Notes: generated by a model from the letters alone, not told the origin. DNA of 64,000 bases from Azolla pinnata (GCA_037176905.1 JBBBWG010031419.1:39678-103677), one strand, 5' to 3'; positions 49,110 to 62,200 are shown, numbered from the stretch's first letter. Numbers and translations: made by a program.

Positions 49110-49440
49110 CTTAATCATAGAATTAAATTAAACCCTGGTTTAGCTGCTGATTAAGCCTGCTGCTTCCGAGAGAGAGGCACATTAACTTAGTCCTAATCAT
49201 ATAATTAAATTAAACCCTGGTTTAGTTGCTGATTAAGCTTGCTGCTTAAGAGAAAGGCACATTACTTAGTCCTAATCATGTAATTAAATTGAACCCTGGT
49301 TTAGCAGCTGATTAAGCCTGCTGCTTCGAGAGAGAGGCGCATTACCTAGTCCTAATCATGTAATTAAATTAAACCCTGGTGTAGCAGCTCATTAAGCTTG
49401 CTGCTTCAAGAGAGGGGCACGTTAACTAGTCCTAGCGAGG
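49110..49440. repeat. 80-bp minisatellite, four to five copies
   Basis: The unit contains AGTCCTAATCATRTAATT, AAATTAAACCCTGGTTTAG, GCTGATTAAGCYTGCTGCTT and AGAGAGGCACATTA. The anchor AAACCCTGG lies near 49132, 49213, 49292 and 49372, giving ~80-base spacing. It lies upstream of the CYP38-like gene. Confidence 0.88.
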
Positions 49441-50460
49441 TATCATTTTTGGCCCTACATGGATCTGCTCCGGTTGTGTAGCGCCTCGTGCGAAAACACT
49501 CGCAAACGAAAGACAAGTTTTGAATCCCTAACCTTGTCTATAGAGTCAATTAATCTAACCGATTGATTAAACATAAAATCATGATGTAGACACCGATACA
49601 TCTAAATTTAATATCTCTTTTTGATTTCCAGAAAGCTCTAGAACTTTCTGGAAATTTCTACATTTATCTCCCTCTTCTTACATGCAAGACTCTTCTTGCA
49701 TGCAACAGTTTTGGAATTGTATAAATACAAGGGTTCACCTCGATCCTAATCAAGGCGAATAACGCCGGTTATAGAATCAATACTCAGCTTCGTCTATCTT
49801 CTTCTCACTTATCTCTTTTGCTAATGATTAACTTTTGCTGTGTTCTGCTCTTCTGTATTTGTTTGTGACAATTTAAACCTAACTACATTAACCTTGCTAA
49901 TGATTAACGTGCTCCATATGAGGCGCATAGCCCAGGACCCAAATGAACCCTATAAGTTATCACTAGTTTTACATTAGGGGTAGTAATATCCATAGGCTAG
50001 CTAATGTCTTTAATCAGTGTTTTCGTTGTTTTACCGACTATTTATGAGATGACTGATCTCTCTCGTAGTTTGTTGGGTTAGGGGGAGAGTGTCCGAGAAA
50101 GCCTTTTGTAGACTCGGACACTTCAAATCCATGACCTCGAATCTTGACCACTAGCGAGATTACACTCGGATCTCTCGCCCCAGCGAACTTGTCACAAAGT
50201 CGGATTGCGCATTCATCTGCAGGTCAGTAAGGCTATCAAGAACTGTATGATCCCACGGAGACTGCCGTTTCGTCAATCGTGTTCATAATCACGTTCATTC
50301 GTGTTCCCCCAGCACATGCTCCTCAGGTATGAGATGTGTTCCGTACGATAAGACATGATCGAGCGATGGTCCGAGGAAAACGCAAGATTCGCCAAAACTT
50401 TCACTCCATTGAAATCTATGCATGATTAAGCTGAATTAAGCTTAATTAAGCTTAATCACT
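49441..50460. mobile_element. Possible solo-LTR or LTR-retrotransposon remnant
   Basis: The segment resembles an LTR: a TATA motif (TATAAATACAAGGG at 49720) is followed after about 65 bases by AATCAATACTCAGCTTCG, then TTCTTCTCACTTATC. The phrase GCGAAAACACTCGCAAACG at 49490 resembles sequence found in some plant gypsy-type LTRs. No gag, pol or primer-binding site is visible, and I could not identify a second LTR or a target-site duplication, so the boundaries are approximate and the call is tentative. Confidence 0.3.
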
Positions 50461-50479
50461 TCTTGTTAGTTCTAATTGT

Positions 50480-50578
50480 TGTTTCTTCTTCTTCTTCTTC
50501 TTCTTCTTTCTTCCTTCTTTCTTCTTCTTCTTCTTCTTTCTTCTTTCTTTCTTCTTCTTCTTCTTCTTCTTCTTCTTC
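50480..50578. repeat. (TTC)n polypyrimidine tract
   Basis: About 100 bases of TTC with occasional TTTC interruptions. Purine-purine-pyrimidine triplex formation is possible for such tracts. The frames reading through it are artefacts. Confidence 0.92.
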
Positions 50579-50599
50579 CAACAGTTAGGTACAGCGCCT

Positions 50600-52141
50600 C
50601 TGGATATGGCCATGGCCGAAGCCGCTCTGGCCTCGCCTGCAAAAGGACGCAGCAGCAAAAGAACAGACAGAAAGACAGAGAGAAATGGGTATGTATCGGA
50701 TTTCCCCTTTGAAAGGCGGATTCAAAACAAAGAATTGAATGGCTACATTGCCAAGGCATAGAGAAGAAAGCTTGATTGATGCATTCATGAGGGGCCTTCT
50801 TTTGGGGGGGAGCGGCGGGGGGAAGCATCTCCCTAGTGTTGCAGAAGACTCGACAGCTCGAAGTATGTAGCAGGAGGAATTGGTTACCGGAGACGGTCAA
50901 ATGGATGAACAAGAGTCTTTGGGATGGAACTCGTTGGTTCAATGAGGCTTTGCTGAAGCCGAATTGATTCTGCCAGCGTTTGATTTGGGGGTTTCTCGAG
51001 CTTCGGAGCAGCTCCCTCTTTTTTCTTTGATGGCTTCTCTGGGCCTTTGCCCCATGAAATGCTGTAGAATTTTGGGATTCGTGGACAGTTCCCGAAGTAA
51101 AAAGAAAAGAAAAAACTGTCGGTTACAAGTTCTTTCTACATGTCATGAATCATTCCGCACAGTGACTCTGCAAAAAAAGGTTCCTTCTTCCGCTGTCATC
51201 AGGATTAACCACTGATCATGTGGTAATGTTAGAGCTCCGAATCTGTGCCATAAAGGGATGATGGATCACGGCAACATCAACAAATAATTCATGTTGATGT
51301 TCTTTTCACTCACCCTCTTTGGGATTCATCTCTTACTGATCCCCAGTAACGAAAGAGTCCTTGTCGGTGGAGCAAACCCTAATGACAGTATGGAGGCACT
51401 CCATAAGATCATTGTGAAAGGAATCTTGAAACTTCCAAGCAATCCACAAAGTGGAAAAAACTACGGTTTCTTTAGGAAGTGGCTTTAGAGGAGGTGAATA
51501 TGCAAAGACAAAAGAAAAGCAGGGATGCAGCATCTTTCAGTTTGTCGGCATTCAAGTGCTCCAATGTGAATATATACACACACACACACACAACAGTGAG
51601 TTAGCTTGTAAAGACTGCATGGAAGACAACGCCATGACCTTCTCCAGCATTTCCATGTTCCTTATTCTGAGAATTCATGACACTTTTAAGCTACATTATT
51701 AGCTTTTGACTAGTGATGCAACTTGTTTGGCATATATAAACAACGAGCAAATCCTGTTTCTTTTTTCCTATCCACAGCTCTGAAATGATCGAAGAACGGA
51801 AAAATTTTGCAGCTTGTTTGGCAGATAATCAAGAGTTTAAACCCAAATGCTCAAATGGTGCAGAAAAGTGGAAGATATCATACTGCCGGATTGCAAAAGT
51901 TTTCTTTGTTTTTCCTGCCCTTCTATGGTTGTCGTGTAATGCAACCCAATCCAACCTTGAGGTCTCAGGATTCGGTCAGACCACGTCAACAGAAAAATCT
52001 TATAAATTTATGGTGTTTCTCTCAAGCCCTGATGCTGAGACCACTGTTGTATAGTCCCCCCCCCAGGAAAGTGTCATCCATGTCCGTTTCTTGAAGTGGG
52101 GTGGTTACAAATCCTGCAGCAGCATAAAGGCATTTGCCATT

Positions 52142-52178
<37 letters not shown>

Positions 52179-52756
52179 TGAGATGAAAGCTAAGAGCTAA
52201 GAGCTCATACTTTCTATTCACTTTGCAACTAATACTAAATCTCACCCCGTTCTGTGGAAGTTCCAAAACCCTTGAAAGATGCTTTCCTTTCCTATCTGTG
52301 AAGCCCAACGCATGCCTCATTGTTTTGTCAGAATGGCTCGATTGATTGGTTTGTTTGTAGCATGAATCAAGAGCTTCAAACAAAGTCAACAAAGATGGTT
52401 ACAATCCATTTGGTTTTTTCATAATCAATAAGAATACAACTTGCAAATACAACCTTATTGCTCTGACAAAATGGTTTACAATCCATTTCTCTTTGGTAAC
52501 CCATGCAGGTACAAGCTTGGAAATACACCAATCTTATGGAGTTGGGGTTACAATTCATATCACTTTCTGGGTAATCCATGGCGAGTACAACATACAAATA
52601 CAACAAACCTTGGCTTGACTTGATGATTTCTTGTAGGTGTAGCGGGTGGTTCAAATCAATGCAAGAAAAAAGAAGAAAACAGGGCACAAAGTTTACAACA
52701 GTACAAAAGAGAGGGGGAGCTGGATTAAGCATGCTGATGAATGAGGAGGAAGGGAG
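50600..52756. other. Intergenic stretch, 3' flank of the LHT8-like gene
   Basis: No gene is recognised. It contains an (AC)n run near 51574 and an (AT)n run near 52147. Between 52440 and 52600 the phrase TTACAATYCATWT recurs three times. The end of the stretch must be the 3' UTR of the LHT8-like gene on the minus strand. Confidence 0.45.
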
Positions 52757-55700
52757 TTATGAAGCCCTAAAGAAGTGCAGCGTGAGGCCAGCAGTGGCAA
52801 TGCTCCAAATTCCACCAGCCGTGAAACCAACTGCCATGAGCATGCCCAGAATTCCGAGGGTCCAATTCAAGTACCAGCTGAAGCTGAAGCGTGGCGGTTT
52901 CTTGATAGCAAGCCACATGAAACATGGGTATGCGAATGTTACCGGAGCGCTTGTTAATCCTCCTAACAAGCCTGTCAATCCAGAGAGCCAAGGGAATGCC
53001 ACTCCTATCAAGAAGTTTGTGAACACGTAGAATGTTCGGAAGATAACCCTCACAGTCTTGCTGATGGGCCTGTTCCTCTTCGCCGTGTACCCCGCCTCAA
53101 AGTTGTCGAAGATCGAGAACGAATAGATCTGGAACCCTGTCAAACAGTTGATGACAACCAGCAGGAAGAGGAGGCCCATGAGTGGCCGTGAAATGTCGCT
53201 CTGGTGAAACGCGTAGACGCTAAACAAGATCCCTGATGAGAGCATCTACAGGATTGACAAAAACAACACTCAATATGCAAGTAAGGTATCTCACGACTCA
53301 TATAGAACATAGGCGAAATTCTGTACCATGCTTCCATATGCCCAATACCCAGCGATTGCGATGGGGAAGTAACACAATGCAATGATCACGTTTGCAACTT
53401 TGGCCCCTCTCCACATGGGAATGTGGGCAGGGTGTTTCAATGTCGAAGGCATGGTAGCCTGTAGAGAGAACATAACAACAACAAAAAGAAAGTGATGTCA
53501 ACAATACAAATAAGAGTAATAATATCGCTGTGTTTCTATATATCCCAGTTGATAACTAAATCTAGGGAGATGCTCGTTACCATGTGGATGATCCATAAAT
53601 AAAGCACTTTGTTTATGTACAAAATACATTCCTTGGCTAGCAAGGGTGATAATCCCAACAGATAAATTTATGAATAAACTGCCTCTACTGGAGAAATGTT
53701 GTTAAGCTTACAATACATATGCCATTCACAAATAAGGTTGAAATTGCATTACCTGAATTTCCATAACCATGTTATGCCCACGAAATGAGAACGCCACAAT
53801 GCCGAGAGCATTGAGAATGGTGAAAACTTGTGCTACTGGAGTACCTCCTAGCTCGCCCCCATAATGAACACCTGGGGGGCGAGATCGGGTGATTGAGAGC
53901 ACCCACAACAACGTGCAGTACGTGATCGCGGTCACCGCACCGAGCATCGATAGCCCAACGATCGAATTGAGGTTGGGCAGCTGTGCCAGAACTACCGAGA
54001 GCATCGAGAACACAAGGTACCATTCGATGGTGCTTAGAGGGCTCTCGCCACAGTCTGGCCCGCATACAATCTTGTAGAAGAGCTTGAGCGTACTGCCTCC
54101 GATGATGATCAGCGTTGTGGCTGTTCCAGCCGTGAGATTGATGTTGGGAGGAGTCGCTAACCAAAAACCAAGCCGATCTCCTGAAAGCAGCATAGGTACA
54201 CATTCAGTACTTTCTTTGTTTTAAGCTCCTTATTTGCATGAGAAGTGAAATATGCAAACATTCATTCCCTCATTTTAGGAGATAAGGACATTACCAAACG
54301 CAGCCTGTGCCAGTTGGACATAGCGACTATACCGCATGCCGGGGTTCGCTTCGTGAAGCCGTATAAGAATCCACATGGTGTAAAGCTGCCAAATGTAGGC
54401 AACCACCAGAGAAATAATGCCCCAAGTCCTGAAACAAGAACATTACGTTTTGTACCCAAAGGTATATGGTAAGACCATGGAGCCACGATCAAGCAAAACG
54501 CATAATAGGGGCAACTGTTACCATCGAAGTAAAGAAAAGGTGCATGGAGTAGTCAAGCGGGGGGGTGAAATGAGATTACTCTTGGGGAAACATTACTAGA
54601 CAAAATGCAACTTCTATGGGTTGATTTTTATGGGGAAAATGCAACTTCTATGGGTTGATTTTTATGGGGAAAATGCAACTTCTATGGGGAGAAGGTATAG
54701 TGAGTTGATTTTTGTCAGGAACTTGGGACAGAATCATGCAGGAAATTTGGGCAAACTTCCATACCAAACACTGAAAACTTCCTTCCACATATAGCTTTCT
54801 TGTGTAGAGACACACAGATCTTTCCGAAAATGAACAAATGGGAATGAACGAAATCGAAAAACAGGAAAGAAATACATAAGTAGCAAATGCATATACCAAA
54901 TGTCTCTTTAACTTGCTTATATGGGAAGTCTATAGAGAGCCCCGTATCAAATGAATACCAAAACTCCCTCCAACTTCCATATACACAATGTTTCTTTTTC
55001 TGAGTGTGTAGAGGTAAAGAAAATCAAGGCATAGATAGGATGGGAGTTCCATATCCAACAAGTACCAAGCCTCTCTCCAACTTGTAAATATATGGTCTTT
55101 ATGCAAACCAACTGCATACCAATAGTGTCTTCTTGTTCCTCTTCCTGTTCTTCTTCTTGTTCTTCTTCTTCTTGTTAGTATGTGTAGGGACATATGCCCC
55201 TGAAGGAAATGTTCTTTTTCTCAAAACACCACATCCAGCACAACAAGTACATGAATCGAATCGAGGCATAGAACGGGCATACGCGAACTAGAAGAGAAGA
55301 TGGAAGAGGGAGAGGGGAGACATACCAACCGAGGTAGAACATCGCAAACGGCAAGATGAGGCCTTGGAAGCCGATTCCGGCGTTGAGGTTATGGAAAGCT
55401 GCATAGTAGGCGTTCCCAGTGCGAGACTCGGTGATGGGGAGCCAAGCATCTTGAGGGTTGAACTTGGTGAGGTGCCCTACTTCCTCCAGGTAATTCTTCA
55501 TGTTGGAGACAGCTTTCACCACAGGGGTTCCGAGGGGGCTCAGGAAGCGTGGAGTGAAGATCCCCGGGGTCCGAGGAGTCTTGTGCGGGGTCCGAGGCGA
55601 TGCATACGACGATGACGACGGGCGTGGGGTACTGTGCCCTTTCGGCGTCCGCGAAGCCGATGACGATGATGCGACCCCGCCTGTCGATGAGGAGGGCAGA

Positions 55701-56056
55701 TTAGGGTTAGGAATGTTGTGTTGGAATTCGAGGTCGGGCTTCGGGTGTTGTCGCAGATCGTCGCGCGGGGGTTCATCGAAGCTGAATTCCTCGAGCGGGT
55801 TTCCGTCGCCGCTTGCGCTCAGGCCGTGGCTGCGATGTGGGTCCTCAGTAGGGTTAGGGTTAGGGTTAGGGTTAGGGTTTTGGCTCGGCAGGCGATGCTG
55901 CTGAAACGGGGGATTTGGCGAGTGGGATGGGGTCATCTGCTTGGGCGTCTCCGGCAGAGATGAGTCGGGAGGTGCAGAGAAGGGCTGGAAGCTGAGGCCT
56001 TCATCGCCGCCGCCGCCGTCTTCTTCTTCTTGGACGGTGTCCATGGAGCGGGACAT
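52757..56056 (-). CDS. LHT8-like amino-acid transporter (AAAP family) with long N-terminal extension
   Basis: Five exons join in phase: 56056-55326, 54428-54295, 54180-53753, 53458-53327 and 53245-52757 (stop), giving 637 residues. The membrane part matches lysine/histidine transporter-like 8: it begins DAWLPITESRTGNAYYAAFH and shows GWGIISLV-like TM segments, QLPNLNSI, FRGHNMVMEIQ and TFAYPCFMW. AAAP proteins are proton-coupled amino-acid importers with about ten or eleven TM helices; the substrate here is inferred only. The first ~200 residues are a Ser/Pro-rich, probably disordered cytosolic extension holding an Asn-Pro run encoded by TTAGGG repeats. It ends in the SPLGTPVVKA motif shared with LHT8 proteins. 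The protein is roughly 100 residues longer than the Arabidopsis member. The first ATG of the frame is at 56056; another at 56044 is possible. Confidence 0.93.
54600..54700. repeat. 34-bp tandem repeat in intron 1 of the LHT8-like gene
   Basis: Three copies of AATGCAACTTCTATGGGTT plus GATTTTTATGGGGAA start at 54604, 54638 and 54672, and are nearly identical. Confidence 0.88.
55849..55880. repeat. (TTAGGG)n tract inside the LHT8-like coding exon
   Basis: Five telomere-type hexamers in frame on the minus strand as AAC CCT repeats, encoding five Asn-Pro pairs. A single extra copy (GATTAGGGTTAGG near 55699) lies in the same exon and encodes Pro-Asn-Pro-Asn. Confidence 0.95.
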
Positions 56057-56320
56057 GGGCGGAGTCTGCAAAACCAGGGAAAAGAAGAGGAGCCTCGATC
56101 TTCTTCTTCTTCTTCTTCTTCTTCTTCTGCTTCTTCTCCGTCGTCAGAAGAATTGGGGCAGCTTCAGAGGAGCTCAGGGAACCGCCATTGATTCTGCTTG
56201 TCTGCGCAGAGAACGAGCTTCCTCAGTGATGTGCTTCTGCTACTGGCTGCTCAAAGAAGAAGAAGAAGAAGAAGAAGAAGAAGAAGACTCGGTCAAGAAT
56301 CAATTGGGAAACCGGCCAAT
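56057..56320. other. 5' flank of the LHT8-like gene with TTC and GAA microsatellites
   Basis: Contains a TTC run (56102-56128) and a GAA run (56256-56286). A possible 5' UTR intron acceptor (GGTTTTGCAG) stands at about 56069, just upstream of the first ATG. No TATA box is obvious. Confidence 0.5.
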
Positions 56321-56700
56321 TGATGTTGATGATGTTCTGATGATGATGATGAAGAGGGTGATGATGGTGATGGTGATGATGGTGGTAGTGATGGTGATGA
56401 TGATGATGGTGATGGTGATGGTGATGGTGATGATGATGATGATGATGATGGTGATGATATGATGATGATGATGATGGTGATGGTGATGATAGTGATGGTG
56501 ATGGTGATGGTGGTGATGATGATGGTGATGGTGATGATGATGATGATGATGATGATGGTGATGATGATGTTGATGATGATGATGATGCTGATGATGGTGG
56601 CGACAACGGCGGTGGTGATGATGGTGATGATGAGGAGATGGCGACAGCCGTGGTGGTGATGATGGTGATGATGATGACGGTGCTCATTCCAATTGATTGC
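56320..56700. repeat. (GAT/GGT)n trinucleotide satellite
   Basis: About 380 bases of GAT, GGT and GATGATG mixtures. Open frames through it give poly-Met/Val or poly-His/Ser peptides and should not be annotated as proteins. Confidence 0.95.
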
Positions 56701-57060
56701 CCATGTTGCTCATGTGCTGCTGATGATCATGCCATTCGATGCTGATGATCATGCCATTCGATGCTGATGCTGCTGCTGAATGCTGACGCCAATGTTGATG
56801 GTGAATGTTGCCGATGATCATGCCATTCGATGTTGATGCCGCTGCTGTGCTGATGGTGAATGTTGCTGATGAACGAATGTTGCCAGTGCCGATGGTGAAT
56901 GTTGCTGCTGCCGATGCCCGTGCTGATGGCGAATGTTGCCGATCATGCTGCCGATGCCCGTGCTGATGGTGATGTTGCTTGCTGCTGCTGACGCTGATGC
57001 GCCAGGCTTGATGGGGATGTCGATCCATCATCCCATTCGATGCATGCAGTTGATGCTGCG
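56700..57060. repeat. Degenerate CATTCGATG / GATGGTGAATGTTGC minisatellite
   Basis: The phrases GATCATGCCATTCGATG and GCTGATGGTGAATGTTGC repeat several times at irregular spacing between 56725 and 57045. It appears to have grown from the neighbouring GAT satellite. Confidence 0.7.
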
Positions 57061-58325
57061 GCTAAACGCTACCAATGTTGTTGTTGCTGCTACTGTTGTC
57101 GAAACGATTTTGATCGAATCGATCTCTCTGCTTGCCAAAGCAAGAGGGCAATGAACTTAATTCATCACACTAAGAGAGAGATGCCTTGGAATGTGCCCCA
57201 TATGCAGCAGTAAACAAGACCTTAACAGGGTCCCCCAACTTGATGGTTGTGTCTTCAGCTAGGGATCTGAGGCTCGAGGGGTTTTGAGGGCTTTCAGTTT
57301 CGGCAAATTCAGGAAAAAGTCAAGAAGCTCGAAGGCATGACAAGCGGCGTGTGTTCGAGGATCACAATGTTCAAGTGAAATATTATATAAGCACCAATGC
57401 ATAGCAACTTGTTTGCTGATGACAAACCAAGAACTGTTTTGTTGTTGTTGTTGTTGTGCTTCTAGAACAACCAAGATCATGAGCGGCGATATTGTTATGA
57501 GCATCATCATCAGCCTCATCAAGCTTGCTTTTCTTAAATTTGTTTGATGAATCCCAAGTCCACCCCAAGCCTCTTCTTCTTGCAAGGTATTATTTTCCGA
57601 CTGGCAATCGAAGACGCCGACAAGAATGATCGTGGGGATCTCCGAATCAATGTTATTCTTCAAGATATGATGAGCATCGAGGCACCGTTAAGGGGCTTCG
57701 ATCGGAGAAAGGTTCCGGAATCGTTATCGACTTCCATCTTTCTCGATTCAAGGCTGCAATCTTCGATGAATCGCATCGACTTCGCGGGCGTCGATTGCCG
57801 CGGCGACAAGTCATCGCGGGCCTCCAACAATGGCGGAAATCGATGGACCTGATTCCATGAAAACATCAGAGTGGTGCTACTTCCATGAGCTCTATACACA
57901 ACATACAAACAGATTAGCCTCATGTCTGGTGCACATAATCTCATGAGGTTTAGGCATGTAGAGTTTTTGTTTTTCTTTTTTTTATTGAGATACAAGTTGA
58001 TTGTTGAGAAAGCCAATGTTGTATCATTTGTTTTTTACCTCTGATACAGGTTTACTATACACTTTGCTTCAGCCTGAAGAAGAAAGAGTGAGAGGTGGAA
58101 AAAGGAATACATATGAATGGAGCTAATCTATCTATCTATCTATCTATCTATCTATATATATATATATATTTTACACTGCATGATCCTACATACAACACAC
58201 ACAACAAGAGGGGTGATCAATGGCAGCTTCCCTTATTGTTTGTTTTTACTAACTGGATTAAAAAGCCCCCGGGACAGCATTCGGCGGCGATCGCACCAAC
58301 TGCCCCAACAGAACTTGTTTTCTCC
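57060..58325. other. Intergenic stretch, 3' flank of the auxin response factor gene
   Basis: About 1.3 kb without a recognised gene. A (TATC)n run is at 58126-58157 and a short GTT run at 57439-57455. It includes the 3' UTR of the ARF gene, whose stop is at 58326. Confidence 0.45.
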
Positions 58326-59237
58326 TCAATTGTAGTCGAGCGATGGAAGAACCGAGGAGCTCGCATTCCGCGAATCGTGTCGAATCACAGCGCCCCGCTC
58401 CTCCGCCGATGCCCCCTTCCTCTGCGACGGGAAGCTCGGCTGCAGCAACGCCGTGCCGTCTTGCATCTGGAAGACTTCCGACGGCGACAAGATCTTGATC
58501 GACCTCACGTTGTTGATGAAGGCTCTGCACACATAAATCCATTCCACCCACAATGGAGAGAACACAGTTATTTGCATCGCGAATCCCGTTGCACGAGCGG
58601 GGATATACTCAAAAATTTGCTGCCCAAACTGAAACCCAAGGTCCTCCAAATTCGGTTAGAAAACGCTCGCAAACGAGAGGAAAAATGCATAGGCACGATG
58701 CTGAGGAACAGAAACAATCAGATTTCCATTTCTGGTGGATTAGCTGCAGTTATCCTGTGTGGAGAGATGCTCAATCAGCTGCAGTTATCATGTGTAGAGA
58801 TCTGCTCAATTAGCTGCATTCATCCGAAAATGTCTGTATAGGGATATCCCCAATTATCTGCAGTTATCGGACACAGTTATGCATAGTGATAATACTCAAT
58901 TTTGCTGCAGCGAATCGGACATGGTTATGTATACCGATATTCTCGATTAGCTCAGCTATTGGACACAGTTGTGTATAGTGACAAAGATGGAATCCTCTTC
59001 ACAGACCGGCTTCCATCTTCCAAAACCAACACTGCAATATATAGTCCTATGCTTTCGGTATATTTTATCAAATGATCCACTAAACCCACTTCTTTTACAG
59101 CCGCATTCTGGGTAAATATTCCAAAAGCCCAGGCATGGGATCATTGGGTGCTTGGCTTGCTCTACAGGTCTTTATAATGATAATGTGAGTTTGGCCCCTT
59201 GTTCTATTCATACAGGGTATAGAACTCAGATACACAT

Positions 59238-59276
<39 letters not shown>

Positions 59277-62200
59277 GCATGATGACACAAGAGAAAAGAC
59301 TACTTACTCCCAGGGATCGTCGCCGAGAAGAAGCCAATCATTGTCTTTGTCCATGAAAATCAGCTGCCAGCCGGACTTTGGATCCTCGAGCTGCCCTTGA
59401 AGTCCAAATAACCTCGCAAGTTCCGAACGAAGCTCGTCGTAATTGCTGAACCGTGTCACATCCAACGACCGGCCCACAGAACCCGATTTGTAAATCTGCC
59501 CAAATTTCCATCCCATCTCTTTCTATCAGATCTTTCTTTGTGCATACTCTTGTACTCCATTCCAGTTTAGGCTTTCTTTTTCTTCCCTCCCAAAGCTCTA
59601 TTCCCATTAAGACTAAAACAACCATACACAAGAATTGCAATATCTTCACATGAAACACTTTTCTATGATGTTGTTCTTGTCACTGTTGCCCATCCATTAG
59701 TTTAGGGCTTGGGGTTTAAGCTTTAGAGTCTAGGATTTAAGGTTTAGGGTTAGGGGTTAGGTGAAGCTTTTCGGTTTTAGGTTTTCAGTTTTCGGGCACC
59801 CTGTCCATATGAGAATTGACATGTCTTGAGCCTTTATCATTGATTCTGACCAATGCTGTGAGCATATTGTATGTGAAAAGCATCAAATGGTTTTTAAAAA
59901 CATGTATATATATCTTGTGTGGAGTTGAATAGATACTGAGAGCAAAGAAACGAAAGAATCAAAGAGAGAAGGGGGATCATTTTACCTTGGTGTAGGTCCT
60001 TACGGGGGCACTCGCATGAGCCAATGCTCGCAGGAAGCAAGGATCGTCGAAGCCTCGACCCAAGAGGCCTTCATTATTGATACGAAGATCCATGTCCGAT
60101 ACCGTAGCCTTGTCTCCTGCAAATTGAGTTAGATAGGAAGCAGCCCGGATATCATAGCTGTCGCCGGAATTCGAGGATGTAGGAGCGCTGGATGCTTGGG
60201 CTGAGAGGGGCATGACGATGGACTCCAAGCTATTCCCTGCATACAGAGATTGGCGTTGCACTAGATCGGCGTCGGGGGCATCGTCGTCGTCGTCATCATG
60301 CGAGAAATCCTTGAAAAACAGCGAGGAATTCAAAGGCGATCCCGACACCGGTAGAAGCATCGGGTCGTGATGACCCGAAGACAGAGAGCTTCCTCCCATC
60401 ATTATCGGCCTTCTCGTGTCGATAAAATCGGGCATCAATCCGCACGGAGGCAGATGGTCCCCGGAAGTTATCCACGAGGCGGGCTCATCGTGCTGATGCT
60501 GATGCTGATGCTGATGCTGATGGTGGTGGTGGTCCAGAAGATCTGGTCCTGGTACCATTGTTGTCGTGGTTGTCGTCGTTGCCAAATGCATCAGAGGATG
60601 AGCTGCCAGCATAGGGTTAGGGTTAGGGTTAGGGTTAGGGTTAGGGTTTGCAAGGAAGCTGTCGGTGTCGGTCGTTGCGACACAGCTCCCGAGGACTGAT
60701 TGGAGGGTGTTCGAAGTGGCTGAGCAGCTCGATACCACGCTCGATTCGCACAGCGTGGACTCGGGCGTTGATACGATGCTGTTCTGCGATGCCTGGGAGT
60801 GGAAGCTGGATGGTAAGTGTGCGACTGCAGGCGGGTTGGGGATCAAATTGCCGAATTGAGCCGAGCTTTGCTCAGCTTGCCCTCCACCATTGTTGCTGCT
60901 CTTCGACCCAGCTTTCGGATGGTGCCTTTGCCTTGCTCGATCCATGTCCGGTTGTGATCGAGAAATCACCTCTTGTTGTTGTTGTTGTTGTTGTTGTTGA
61001 AGTGGTAGAGGGCTGGTATCGTGCCTCTGGGGAAGGGGAGCAGAAGAAGCCGATGCATTACTATGATGGTATGCATAGTGATTGCTATGCTCTTGCTTCG
61101 GATGATTCGATTGCTGTTGTTGTTGTTGCAATCGATCCCTGGCACCGCGCGGATGCGAATAGTGTAAAACCTCTTGTTGCACAGGGTTCGGCTTCGTTTG
61201 CAGTCTATCAGTTGTTACATCCTGTGAATGTGAAGAAAGCTCTTGCTGTTCTGGCTTGGGATGTTGGTGATGATGATTAGGCATCTGATGGGGATTGTGA
61301 TGCGACGATTCGGGGCGCTGTTCGGAGAGAGGAAGCTCAGGATGCGGCGGCAGGGGTTGACACTGGAGCTGGGGCTGCTGGGATTGAATCTGAGGCTGCT
61401 GGACCTGGGCTTGTGGTTGAAGCTGAGCTTGAGCTTGAGCTTGAGACTGAAGCTGGGGTTGAGGATTTGTTACAATTTGGGGCTGGGATTGAGCTGCCGA
61501 GACCTGCGGTTGAGCTTGAAGCTGAGGCAACTGGGATTTAGTGATTTGGGGCTGGGATTGATGAGCTGCCGAGACCTGCGGTTGAGCTTGAAGCAGAGGT
61601 TGAGAATAAGGATAAGGATGGGGATGAAACTGGGGCAGCTGAACATGGGGTTGTGGTTGATACTGAAGCTGGAACTGTGGATGAAACTGAGGCTGGAGCT
61701 GAAGCGGAGGCCGAGCCTGCGAATCGCTATGAAAAGCTTGCATCTGGGCATGCTGCTGGGGAAGATTCGCGTGGGCCCTGAGGCTCGGATCGACGTAAAA
61801 GCTCTTGCCTTGCTGGAAATTCAAGTGTTGTTGCAAAGGGAGGATCTCTGGCAATGCAGCAGCTCCATGGGTTGCTTCAGACCGAGGCTGCTGCGGCGAT
61901 GGCATCAAAGGATTCATCTCATTGTTACCGCCTTGGATGTCCATCCAGAGCGAAGATCGCTTCAAACTCTCGACCCCGAGATCTGCTATGAATCAAACCC
62001 CAAAGTAGCAGGCAGAGCCATGAGAAAGCCGTAGAACAGACTCGATCGCACATCTTAGAGCCGCAGATCCGATTTTTACCTCCTAAAAATGCGCTACTCA
62101 GTATCGGCTGAGGCCATGGATCCTTCAAGTTCCAGTCGGATGATTGAGGGTATACGAGGAATGTGGTCAGGGGTTCAATCTCCCAAAGCGAAACACGCCT

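Noticed and set aside
56223-56687. Open frames with polyhistidine or polymethionine in the GAT satellite
   Set aside because: Pure products of trinucleotide repetition without flanking coding sequence.
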